Shown here: in pieces, positions 1 through 6,145 of the stretch
Layout of the letters: each line of letters starts with the position of its first letter
How positions within the stretch are numbered: position 1 is the stretch's first letter
From: Beijerinckiaceae bacterium
GTDB taxonomy: Bacteria > Pseudomonadota > Alphaproteobacteria > Rhizobiales > Beijerinckiaceae
Direction: 5' to 3'
NCBI GenBank assembly: GCA_947458675.1
Contig: CANHAW010000067.1
Coordinates: forward strand, 1 to 8,575
Length of the DNA: 8,575 bases
Made by a program: the position numbers and the translations under genes
The notes under the pieces: generated by a model
Seen by the model: only the letters and a program-made list of their open reading frames with translations
The model's database searches: none
What the model was told of the DNA's origin: nothing

Positions 1-573
1 GGCATTCGTCGCCTCGAAGCCAAGACCGGCGATGCGGCCCGCCAGCATCTCAATGCGCAATCGCGCGCGCTGGAAAATCTCGCAAGCCTGCTGAAGACGC
101 CCGCCGACGATGCGGCCGAGCGCCTGAATGCGCTGCTTGAAGAGCGCAAGAAACTCGAGCGCGAATTGACCGATGCGCGCAAGAAACTCGCCATGGGCGG
201 CGGTGGCGCAGGCACTGAAAATGCGGTGAAGGATATTGCGGGGGTGAAGCTTTTTGCCCGCGCTGTCACCGGCGTCGAGATGAAAGATCTGAAATCCCTG
301 GCCGACGAGGCCAAGGGCCAGGTCGGCTCAGGCATTGCCGCCATTGTCGGCGTGTCGGACGATGGCAAGGCTGGCGTTGTTGTTGGCGTCACCGCCAATC
401 TGACAGCGCGTTTCAATGCCGTCGATTTCGTCCGCGTCGCCTCTGAGGCACTGGGCGGCAAGGGCGGTGGCGGGCGCCCCGACATGGCACAGGCCGGCGG
501 CCCCGATGGTGCGAAAGCCGAAGAGGCGCTGAAGGCCATTGCGGATTTGCTGGCAGCCAAGGCTTCATCTTAA
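1..573 (+). CDS. alaS: Alanine--tRNA ligase, C-terminal part (5' end outside window)
   Basis: This is the last 190 residues of alanyl-tRNA synthetase, the cytosolic enzyme that charges tRNA-Ala. The frame is open from base 1, so the true start lies upstream; the TTG at 166 and ATG at 193 are internal codons. The fragment opens with [13 protein letters not shown], the segment after the editing domain. Next comes a charged, Leu-rich stretch (about residues 15-62) that reads as the usual coiled-coil linker. The C-terminal DHHA1/C-Ala domain is at about residues 75-190 and carries the diagnostic [13 protein letters not shown] motif (about residues 155-167). Everything before the editing-domain end, including the catalytic core, is outside the window. 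The gene ends at TAA 571-573, and a perfect hairpin follows 4 bases later. Nothing looks truncated or frameshifted. The assignment is firm from the C-Ala glycine motif and domain order. Confidence 0.97.
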   Translation, partial: GIRRLEAKTGDAARQHLNAQSRALENLASLLKTPADDAAERLNALLEERKKLERELTDARKKLAMGGGGAGTENAVKDIAGVKLFARAVTGVEMKDLKSLADEAKGQVGSGIAAIVGVSDDGKAGVVVGVTANLTARFNAVDFVRVASEALGGKGGGGRPDMAQAGGPDGAKAEEALKAIADLLAAKASS

Positions 574-577
574 ATCT

Positions 578-602
578 CGTCATTGCGCGCCTCGCAATGA
601 CG
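578..602. repeat. Short perfect palindrome after alaS, possible mini-REP or terminator
   Basis: Ten bases, CGTCATTGCG (578-587), pair perfectly with CGCAATGACG (593-602) across a 5-base loop, CGCCT. There is no T-run on either side, so it is not a classical intrinsic terminator, although it could stall RNA polymerase or protect the alaS mRNA 3' end. Its right end, CCTCGCAATGACG (590-602), is identical over 13 bases to 6049-6061, the end of the larger palindromic element upstream of the UbiD-family gene. It therefore looks like a shortened member of the same interspersed family. Confidence 0.75.
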
Positions 603-614
603 ATTGCCCATTCG

Positions 615-639
615 GGAACCCCTTTCCAGCGCCACCGTT
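615..639 (+). promoter_or_regulatory. EcfG-type (general stress response) sigma promoter
   Basis: GGAAC at 615-619 and CGTT at 636-639 are separated by exactly 16 bases. This matches the published alphaproteobacterial EcfG consensus, GGAAC-N16/17-CGTT. Transcription would be expected to start about 6-8 bases after CGTT (near 646), giving a leader of about 17 bases that still contains the GGAGG ribosome site at 653-657. It drives the DUF1328 gene and, by read-through, the usp gene five bases downstream. Both the position and the product types fit a general stress regulon. The motif match is seen in the sequence; its activity is inferred. Confidence 0.75.
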
Positions 640-663
640 GAATGCAAACAACGGAGGCCCGTC

Positions 664-846
664 ATGAATTTTGGCAATCTGCTTCACTGGGCGCTGGTGT
701 TTCTTGTCGTCGCGCTGGTTGCGGCCCTTTTCGGTTTTGGCGGCCTTGCCGGAACAGCCATGGAGGGCGCGCGTATCCTGTTCTGGATCGCTCTGATCCT
801 GCTGGCGGTCTCGCTCGCTGCAGGCCTGTTGCGGCGCGGGCGCTGA
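664..846 (+). CDS. DUF1328 / UPF0391 small membrane protein (YtjA-like)
   Basis: The product is a 60-residue, very hydrophobic protein with two predicted membrane helices, about residues 7-28 ([21 protein letters not shown]) and 34-54 ([20 protein letters not shown]). A short basic tail, LRRGR, ends it. The FxVxALxAAxxGFGGxAG pattern followed by a second helix is typical of the DUF1328 family, whose molecular function is not known. The ATG at 664 is chosen because GGAGG (653-657) sits six bases upstream and the stress promoter at 615-639 would start the mRNA near 646. An in-frame TTG at 604 would lie upstream of that transcript. The stop is six bases before the usp start, so the two are almost certainly co-transcribed. 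The protein probably acts in the inner membrane during stress (inference). Confidence 0.9.
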   Translation: MNFGNLLHWALVFLVVALVAALFGFGGLAGTAMEGARILFWIALILLAVSLAAGLLRRGR

Positions 847-851
847 CGGAG

Positions 852-1277
852 ATGTTTCGCACCATTCTCGTTGCCGTCGATCTGGCGGATCTCAATCTCG
901 CCAAGCCCGCGATTGAGGAAGCTTCGGCTTTGGCCAATCATTCGGGCGGCGCGCTGCGGCTCATCAATGTGCAGACAATGCTGCCGGCGACATTCATGGA
1001 TTATGTGCCCGAAGATTTCGACCGGCAGATCACGGAAAATGCGCAGGCACAATTGCGCCATGTGAGCGAGCATGTGCCGCTCGACCAGAGCCGCGTCTCC
1101 TACACCGTGCGCGTTGGCGGGATCTATCCGGAAATTCTCTCCGAGGCGGAGCAATGGGGCGCCGATCTCATCGTTGTCGGCTCGCATCGGCCGGCCATGT
1201 CGACCTATCTGCTTGGCTCCAACGCCAAGACGGTTGCCCGCCATGCCAAATGTTCGGTGCTGATCGTGCGCGAATAG
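852..1277 (+). CDS. Universal stress protein, UspF/UspG-like
   Basis: A 141-residue single-domain Usp protein. It begins [13 protein letters not shown], the usual first beta strand with Asp10. The C-terminal nucleotide-loop region is [20 protein letters not shown] (residues 108-127), followed by [13 protein letters not shown]. The SHRP...TYLLGSNA pattern is that of the E. coli UspF/UspG branch, which has Arg where the classic G-x2-G-x9-G(S/T) motif has its second Gly. Such proteins are cytosolic dimers that bind adenine nucleotides; the partner here is unknown. The ATG follows the upstream gene's stop by five bases. GGAG (848-851) touches the start codon directly, so initiation probably depends on ribosomes finishing the DUF1328 gene. 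A longer in-frame reading from 642 would overlap that gene and is not supported. Regulation is most likely by the EcfG-type promoter at 615-639. Confidence 0.95.
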   Translation: MFRTILVAVDLADLNLAKPAIEEASALANHSGGALRLINVQTMLPATFMDYVPEDFDRQITENAQAQLRHVSEHVPLDQSRVSYTVRVGGIYPEILSEAEQWGADLIVVGSHRPAMSTYLLGSNAKTVARHAKCSVLIVRE

Positions 1278-1300
1278 GGCTTTTGCCAATGGCCAAGCCC
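1277..1300 (+). terminator. Hairpin after usp, weak terminator candidate
   Basis: GGGCTT (1277-1282, sharing the last base of the usp stop) can pair with AAGCCC (1295-1300). GCC/GGC (1285-1287 and 1291-1293) forms an inner stem around an AAT loop. No T-run follows, so it may only attenuate transcription into the histidine phosphatase gene that starts 17 bases later. Confidence 0.4.
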
Positions 1301-1316
1301 CTGCTAGGCTCGCACC

Positions 1317-1832
1317 ATGATGCGACTAATGCTCTTGCGCCATGCTCAGGCGACCCAACTTGCAGGCGGCGGCGATGCCGAGCGCCCGCTGAACGAGCGC
1401 GGCCGCCGCGAGGCGCAAAGCATGGGCGATTATCTCGCCCAGCAGGGCCTGTTTCCCGATCTTGCTGTCGTCTCGACAGCACGACGCACCCGCGAGACGC
1501 TGGAGCTGGCGCTGGATGTTTTCGGCGAGCCCTGCCCCGTTCTTTCGGAGCCCCGGCTCTATCTGGCGGAAGCGCCGCAATTGCTGGAATTGATGCATGC
1601 CAGCCCCGATCATGTTCGGCTGATGCTGGTGGTCGGGCATAATCCGGGCTTTCACGATCTGGCGGTGGAATTGGTCGGTGCGGGCGATCGGGCCGCCCGT
1701 GCGCAACTCGAGGCGGGTCTGCCGACCTGCGGGCTTGTGGTGATCGATTTCGATGCCGAAAATTGGGCTGATGTGACGCCCGGCAGCGGCATGCTGGACC
1801 GCTTTGTCATTGGCGCGGATTTGCGCCGCTAG
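1317..1832 (+). CDS. sixA: Histidine phosphatase family protein (SixA/COG2062 type)
   Basis: A 171-residue member of the histidine phosphatase (phosphoglycerate mutase-like) superfamily. The catalytic LLRHA motif sits at residues 6-10, with nucleophile His9 preceded by Arg8. ERPLNERGRREA (22-33) is the second conserved block, STARRTRET (53-61) supplies the second active-site Arg, and VVGHNPG (105-111) carries the second His. The length is close to that of SixA, which removes phosphate from phosphohistidine on phosphotransfer proteins. The target here is not known, and small-molecule substrates are possible. Tandem ATGs at 1317 and 1320 are equally plausible starts; a weak AGG lies about 10 bases upstream. 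The gap from usp is 39 bases and contains a hairpin, so the gene may be partly co-transcribed with the stress unit. The family call is firm; the specific SixA function is inferred. Confidence 0.9.
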   Translation: MMRLMLLRHAQATQLAGGGDAERPLNERGRREAQSMGDYLAQQGLFPDLAVVSTARRTRETLELALDVFGEPCPVLSEPRLYLAEAPQLLELMHASPDHVRLMLVVGHNPGFHDLAVELVGAGDRAARAQLEAGLPTCGLVVIDFDAENWADVTPGSGMLDRFVIGADLRR

Positions 1833-1898
1833 GCGAGATCCCTTGCAAAGCCACGCCCGCTTCATACATGTGACAGGCAACAAGCCGCCGGAGTCTGC

Positions 1899-3365
1899 GT
1901 GGCGCTGATCCCCGACATTCTTCTTGAAGCGCGCATTGCAGCGCGCGCTTTTGCTGATTATGTCGGCGGCGGCTCATTGCGGCTGGGCGTGACGGGGCTT
2001 TCGCGCGCCGGCAAAACCATTTTCATCACCGCGCTCGTCGATGCGCTCACCCGCGTGTCGGAAGCCTCGCAGGCGGGCGCGCGCAATCACCTGCCCGTCT
2101 TTCGCGTGCATGCCGAAGGGCGCCTCGTGCATGGTGCGCTCGATCCCCAGCCCGACGACAATGTGCCGCGCTTTGCCTATGAAGATCATCTGGCTGCTTT
2201 GCACGCCGGGCCCGATCGCCACTGGCCGCAATCGACGCGACGGATTTCGCAATTGCGGCTGACGCTCGAATTTGAAAGCGAGACAGGCTGGCGCAAGGGC
2301 GCGCGCCATTTGAGCCTCGACATTGTCGATTATCCCGGCGAATGGCTGCTCGATCTGCCGCTGCTCGAAAAATCCTATGCGCAATGGTCGAGCGAAATGC
2401 TGGATGCAGCAAGAGGTGCTGCGCGTGCCTCTCTGTCAGCTGAATGGCGCGGATTTCTGGCCGGGATCGATGCCGCACAAGCGGCGGATGAAAATGTCGC
2501 GCGCAAGGCAGCAGAGATTTTCACCTCTTATCTGCGCGCCTGCCGGGATGAAAAATACGCCCTCTCCACTTTGCCGCCGGGTCGCTTTCTCATGCCCGGC
2601 GATCTTGAAGGCTCACCCGCTCTGACCTTTGCACCGCTGCCGCTCACGCAGGAGATTTCATCGGGCTCGCTTGCCGCCATGATGGAGCGCCGCTTCGAGG
2701 CCTATAAACGCTATGTGGTGCAGCCGTTTTTTCGCGATCATTTTGCGCGCATCGATCGCCAGATCGTGCTCGTCGATGCTTTGGCAGCGATCAATTCCGG
2801 GCCTGCGGCGCTGCGCGATCTGGAACTGGCGCTGGGCGATGTTTTGCTGGCCTTTCGCGCTGGGCAGAACAATCTTCTCTCGTCGATCTTCCGGCCGCGG
2901 GCCGACAAGATTCTCTTTGCTGCCACCAAGGCCGATCATTTGCACCATGCCAGCCATGACCGGCTCGAGGCGATCCTGCGTCAGCTCACAATGCGCGCCA
3001 TTCATCGCGCCGAGGGTGTGGGCGCCAAAATCGATGTGATTGCCTTGGCTGCTCTGCGCGCCACGCGCGAGGCGCAGATGGTTCATGAGGGCGAAAAACT
3101 CGACGCCATTATCGGCACGCCGCTCGCAGGCGAGACGATTGGCGAAGAAACATTCGACGGCACGCAGGAAGCTGCCGTCTTTCCCGGTGAATTGCCGGAC
3201 GATCCGCGTATCCTCTTTCGTGGCGATTTTCTTGCGCAGGATCATCTGCAGGCGCAGATGCGTTTCCTGCGCTTCCGGCCGCCGCTGCTCGATGCGCCAA
3301 CGCTAATGCCCCATATTCGCCTCGACCGCGCATTGCAATTTCTCATCGGAGACCGTCTCGCATGA
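1899..3365 (+). CDS. ycjX: YcjX-family (DUF463) P-loop NTPase
   Basis: A 488-residue protein of the YcjX/DUF463 family of P-loop NTPases, close to the usual family length. The Walker A motif GLSRAGKT is at residues 33-40, within the family-typical LGVTGLSRAGKTIF context. A DxxG-like site, VDYPGEWL, is at 143-150, and a base-recognition motif resembling NKxD appears as TKAD at 343-346. The late region ends with FRPPLLD...PHIRLDRALQFLIGD, typical of this family. GTG at 1899 is chosen as start: CGGAG (1889-1893) lies five bases upstream, and the protein then begins just before the conserved N-terminal helix. In E. coli the homologue sits with ycjF in the phage-shock-protein neighbourhood; the biochemical role is unsettled. 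Here its stop overlaps the next gene's start (ATGA), so the two are translationally coupled. No psp genes are visible in the window. Confidence 0.94.
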   Translation: MALIPDILLEARIAARAFADYVGGGSLRLGVTGLSRAGKTIFITALVDALTRVSEASQAGARNHLPVFRVHAEGRLVHGALDPQPDDNVPRFAYEDHLAALHAGPDRHWPQSTRRISQLRLTLEFESETGWRKGARHLSLDIVDYPGEWLLDLPLLEKSYAQWSSEMLDAARGAARASLSAEWRGFLAGIDAAQAADENVARKAAEIFTSYLRACRDEKYALSTLPPGRFLMPGDLEGSPALTFAPLPLTQEISSGSLAAMMERRFEAYKRYVVQPFFRDHFARIDRQIVLVDALAAINSGPAALRDLELALGDVLLAFRAGQNNLLSSIFRPRADKILFAATKADHLHHASHDRLEAILRQLTMRAIHRAEGVGAKIDVIALAALRATREAQMVHEGEKLDAIIGTPLAGETIGEETFDGTQEAAVFPGELPDDPRILFRGDFLAQDHLQAQMRFLRFRPPLLDAPTLMPHIRLDRALQFLIGDRLA

Positions 3366-4381
3366 GCGATGCGCCCCGCCCCCGTCCGCGCGCCTTCCGT
3401 CTCGATGAAGCCGCACGCCACCGCATCGATGTGCAAGATGTGCCGGATGTTTTTGCGCTAAAGCCAGCTGCGAAAAATGAAGAGGCCGCCGTCGAAACCG
3501 CGCAAAAGCGCGGCCTGCTGGCGCGCGCTTTTCTCTCCTGGGGCGGGCTGTTCTGGTCGGCTGCCGGCACGCTGGCGCTGATGGCCGCTGGCCTGTGGTT
3601 CGACAAGCTGATTGTCGATCTTTTTGCCCGCGCGCCGGCTTTGGGCTGGATGGGCATCATGCTCGTCGTGCTGCTCGTTCTGTCGCTTGGCGTGCTCGCC
3701 GGCCGCGAGATGGCTGCCATCATGCAGCAGAAACATATAGCGCGCATGCATCTGGCTTTTGCGCAGGCGCGCGAGGCGGATGATCGCAATGAGGCGCGCC
3801 GTCTGGTGAAGGCGCTGACCGATCTCTATGCGATGCGCCCCGACACTGCGCGGGCGCGCGCCGACATGTCCCATCTGAGCGGCGAAATTGTCGATGGACG
3901 CGATCTGATCGACATTGCCGAGACACGGCTCATGTCGCCGCTCGATGAAGAGATCCAGCGCGAAATTGCAGCTGCCGCCAAACGCGTTTCGATTGTCACG
4001 GCGGTCAGTCCGCGCGCGGCCATCGATCTGATCTTTGTCGGCGCGCAGGCTTTTCGTCTGGTGCGGCGGATTGCAGAGATTTATGGCGGCAGGCCGGGCG
4101 CGCTGGGTTTTTTCCGATTGATGAAATCGGTCGGCGCGCATCTGGCGATCACGGGCGGCATGGCGGCAGGAGATTCACTCGTGCAGCAATTTTTAGGTCA
4201 TGGCCTTGCCTCGCGCCTGTCAGCGCGTCTGGGCGAGGGCGTGCTCAATGGTTTGCTCACCGCGCGCGTCGGGCTTTCCGCCATGGCGGTGTGCCGGCCA
4301 CTGCCCTTTGCAGCGAAACCGGCACCCGGATTGAAAGATGTCGCGCCCTTTCTTTTCGGCGACAAGAAAGACGAAGATTGA
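3362..4381 (+). CDS. ycjF: YcjF-like DUF697 membrane protein (TIGR01620 family)
   Basis: A 339-residue protein with a Pro/Arg-rich polar N-terminus (1-50), two adjacent membrane helices (about 60-80 and 95-115), and a charged helical middle (120-205). The C-terminal DUF697 domain (about 207-320) contains AVSPRAAIDLIFVGAQAFRL and GEGVLNGLLTARVGLSAM, blocks recognisable from YcjF homologues. It should sit in the inner membrane with the middle region cytoplasmic (inference). ATG 3362 overlaps the ycjX stop by four bases (ATGA), so it is coupled to that gene, and the pair probably acts together at the membrane. The biochemical function is unknown. Its TGA (4379-4381) directly abuts the stop of the opposite-strand UbiD-family gene, with no spacer or terminator. 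Family placement is good; the gene symbol rests on partnership with ycjX as much as on the C-terminal motifs. Confidence 0.88.
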   Translation: MSDAPRPRPRAFRLDEAARHRIDVQDVPDVFALKPAAKNEEAAVETAQKRGLLARAFLSWGGLFWSAAGTLALMAAGLWFDKLIVDLFARAPALGWMGIMLVVLLVLSLGVLAGREMAAIMQQKHIARMHLAFAQAREADDRNEARRLVKALTDLYAMRPDTARARADMSHLSGEIVDGRDLIDIAETRLMSPLDEEIQREIAAAAKRVSIVTAVSPRAAIDLIFVGAQAFRLVRRIAEIYGGRPGALGFFRLMKSVGAHLAITGGMAAGDSLVQQFLGHGLASRLSARLGEGVLNGLLTARVGLSAMAVCRPLPFAAKPAPGLKDVAPFLFGDKKDED

Positions 4382-5938
4382 TCAGAGATTCATCTGGCCT
4401 TCTTCGCGATAGATGAAGCTCTCTTCGCTTTCATAAGCGCGCACCTGCGGTGCATTGCCTGGCAGGCCGAGCTTTTTCCAATTGGCCGCAACCTTTTCAT
4501 AGGTCGATTGCCGCAAAGTCGTGCGCGTTGAAAAGACCGGAATGTAGCGGTGCTCCTTGCAGGCGTTGATAAGCGCCTTGGAACCATAGGGCCGCTTTTC
4601 CGGCGGGTTTTGCGTGGGATCAAGCGGTGTCGACCATGTGTTGCGCAAAATGTCGATATCGTCGATCGGATTGCAGCGCGAGGCCATGGCCCAGATCACC
4701 TGATCCATATCGGTCGGATCGACATCGTGATCCACCGCAATGATCCATTTTGTGTAATAGGCGCCGCCCGGAACTTGCGCGGCCAGGGCCAGACATTGCG
4801 CAGCATGTCCGGCATATTTCTGCTCAAGCGCAATCACCGTCATGCCGAAACCGCCTGCTGCCGCGGGATGCGAATAGACGCCGTGAATGCCCGGAATGCC
4901 AAGCTTGTCGAGATCGTCCCAGATTTTCGCCGAGCGAATGATCGAGAAGAAACCCGATTGTTCGCAGGATGGATAATCGGCCATCAGCGCATTCGTCAGG
5001 ATCGGCTTGTTGCGATAATGCATGGCTGTGATGTTGACGAGCGGGCAAGCCGCCTCCGGCTTGCCGTAATAGCCGGTGAATTCGCCAAACGGGCCTTCGC
5101 CCTTCATGCCGCCGGGACGGATCTCGCCCTCAACAACGAGTTCGGCATGTGCGGGGATCAGCAAATCTGTCGTCTTGCCTTTCACCACCGGCACAGGCCC
5201 GCCCTTGATGCCGCCGGCATATTCATATTCGGAGACATTTTTGGGGAAGGTCTGCGAACCGACCAGCATGTAAAGCGGATCGATGCCCCAGGCTGCTGCC
5301 ACTTGCAGCGGCTTTCCCTGCTCCCAGGCGCGCGCAATATGCAAACGCGCATCCTTGCCGGGCGAGAGATAAAGACCCGTGGACTGCCTGTCCTGCACCA
5401 TCATGCGATAGGTGCCGACATTGAGATAGCCCGTATCGGGATCGCGCGTGATGACAGCATCTGCCGTGCCGGCATAGCGACCGCCATCGCGCGGCCAATG
5501 GCGCGCAATCGGCAGAAGATCGAGATCGACCTTGTCGCCGATCAGCGAATTCTCAAACACGCTGGCCTCAGCGGCTGCAATTTCCTGCGGGGGAATGCGC
5601 GAGCGCAATTTATCCTTGGTGCGGCGGATCAGCTCCACCGTCGGCGTGTCGGGATTCTCGCCCAGCGTCAGCGCAATGCGGCGCACGGACGGGCCCAGCA
5701 CATTCCACAGCGAGCGCGCGCCGATGGGTGACTTTTCAAAACCCTTGATCGTGTCGAAAAGAATGGCGGGCGAGGGCTTTTGCTTGGCGACGAGATAGGA
5801 AATGGCGCTCATCTCTTCGTCGCGCTCGACCGGCTCATGGACGTGGGTGAGCTCGCCGATGGCCTCAACCTGTTTCAGCCAGTCGCGCAAGTCGTTGATG
5901 GGCTCACGTGCGGTCGCGGGCGCGTCGCTCTTTGTCAT
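4382..5938 (-). CDS. UbiD-family prenyl-FMN-dependent decarboxylase, probably not the ubiquinone enzyme
   Basis: A 518-residue member of the UbiD (carboxy-)lyase family, which decarboxylates aromatic or unsaturated acids using prenylated FMN made by UbiX. The catalytic E-R-E triad is visible: Arg178 in NVGTYRMM, and Glu281 and Glu286 in EGPFGEFTGYYG. Other family marks are INDLRDWL at the N-terminus, SEYEYAGGIKG (236-246), EQKYAGHA (372-379) and DHDVDPTDMDQVIWA (403-417). E. coli UbiD, from memory, has EGPYGDHTGYY and a C-terminal GLDATNKW segment. This protein has Glu at the second site and GSKALINACKEHRY (452-465) instead, pointing to another branch. The substrate is unknown and no ubiX is visible. 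The start at 5938 is preceded by GGGGAGGC about 5-6 bases upstream. An open frame to 6112 exists but only translates a repeat element. A divergent TIM-barrel gene shares the upstream region. Confidence 0.94.
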   Translation of the reverse strand: MTKSDAPATAREPINDLRDWLKQVEAIGELTHVHEPVERDEEMSAISYLVAKQKPSPAILFDTIKGFEKSPIGARSLWNVLGPSVRRIALTLGENPDTPTVELIRRTKDKLRSRIPPQEIAAAEASVFENSLIGDKVDLDLLPIARHWPRDGGRYAGTADAVITRDPDTGYLNVGTYRMMVQDRQSTGLYLSPGKDARLHIARAWEQGKPLQVAAAWGIDPLYMLVGSQTFPKNVSEYEYAGGIKGGPVPVVKGKTTDLLIPAHAELVVEGEIRPGGMKGEGPFGEFTGYYGKPEAACPLVNITAMHYRNKPILTNALMADYPSCEQSGFFSIIRSAKIWDDLDKLGIPGIHGVYSHPAAAGGFGMTVIALEQKYAGHAAQCLALAAQVPGGAYYTKWIIAVDHDVDPTDMDQVIWAMASRCNPIDDIDILRNTWSTPLDPTQNPPEKRPYGSKALINACKEHRYIPVFSTRTTLRQSTYEKVAANWKKLGLPGNAPQVRAYESEESFIYREEGQMNL

Positions 5939-5951
5939 TCTGGCCTCCCCA

Positions 5952-5966
5952 GCCCCTCGCAGGGGC
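5952..5966 (-). promoter_or_regulatory. Leader hairpin just upstream of the UbiD-family ribosome site
   Basis: GCCCCT (5952-5957) and AGGGGC (5961-5966) form a perfect 6-bp GC-rich stem with a 3-base loop. On the minus-strand mRNA it ends one base before the ribosome-binding sequence (complement of 5943-5950) of the decarboxylase. If the transcript starts upstream of it, the hairpin could affect translation or mRNA stability. No ligand or protein partner is suggested by the sequence. Confidence 0.45.
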
Positions 5967-5982
5967 GCGTTTCCTGTCGGTC

Positions 5983-6062
5983 GTCGTTGCGAGAGAAGCG
6001 AAGCCATCCAGAGATCAATGTGGCTCTGGATGGCGTCGTCGCTTCGCTCCTCGCAATGACGG
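5983..6062. repeat. ~80-nt interspersed palindromic repeat (REP-like)
   Basis: An imperfect long palindrome. The inner arms GCCATCCAGAG (6003-6013) and CTCTGGATGGC (6024-6034) match perfectly across a 10-base loop. The outer arms, GTCGTTGCGAGAGAAGCGAA (5983-6002) and GCTTCGCTCCTCGCAATGAC (6041-6060), match with a few mismatches; six extra bases (6035-6040, GTCGTC) bulge on the right. Elements with these ends are widespread in intergenic spaces of Rhizobiales and other Proteobacteria. Their translations give spurious CEERSDxAIQ or FAPRNDG peptides, both of which appear here. The element sits between the divergent UbiD-family and TIM-barrel genes, so it lies in the leader or promoter region of one or both. 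It is non-coding and non-autonomous; no transposase is nearby. Confidence 0.85.
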
Positions 6063-6090
6063 CGAGGAGGCGACCCTTCCTTCCGAATGC

Positions 6091-6110
6091 GCGATTTTGC
6101 GCAAAATCGC
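6091..6110. promoter_or_regulatory. 20-bp perfect palindrome in a divergent intergenic region
   Basis: GCGATTTTGC at 6091-6100 is followed directly by its exact reverse complement, GCAAAATCGC, at 6101-6110. The symmetric site lies 35 bases before the TIM-barrel start codon and about 150 bases before the UbiD-family start. A spacerless symmetric site of two turns in a divergent promoter region suits a dimeric regulator. As RNA it could instead fold into an 8-bp stem with a GCGC loop. The symmetry is observed; the operator role is inferred, and no regulator gene is in the window. Confidence 0.5.
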
Positions 6111-6145
6111 AAGTCGTGAGAAAACGCCTGTAATCAAGGAGCCCC

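Noticed and set aside
604..663. A 20-codon extension of the DUF1328 gene from TTG 604.
   Set aside because: It runs through the EcfG-type promoter and would not be on the transcript; ATG 664 has an ideal GGAGG.
642..851. An in-frame extension of the usp gene upstream of 852.
   Set aside because: It overlaps the DUF1328 gene in another frame, and the conserved Usp fold begins at [10 protein letters not shown].
684..1289. A 201-codon minus-strand open frame opposite DUF1328 and usp.
   Set aside because: It covers two well-supported plus-strand genes and shows no recognisable domain.
4550..5731. A 393-codon open frame on the plus strand opposite the UbiD-family gene.
   Set aside because: It lies wholly antisense to a gene with intact catalytic motifs; long antisense frames are expected in GC-rich codon-biased DNA. 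Its translation resembles no family I recognise and has no ribosome site.
5939..6112. A 58-codon N-terminal extension of the UbiD-family gene.
   Set aside because: It translates the palindromic repeat (giving CEERSDDAIQ) and ends at no plausible ribosome site, whereas 5938 has a strong one.
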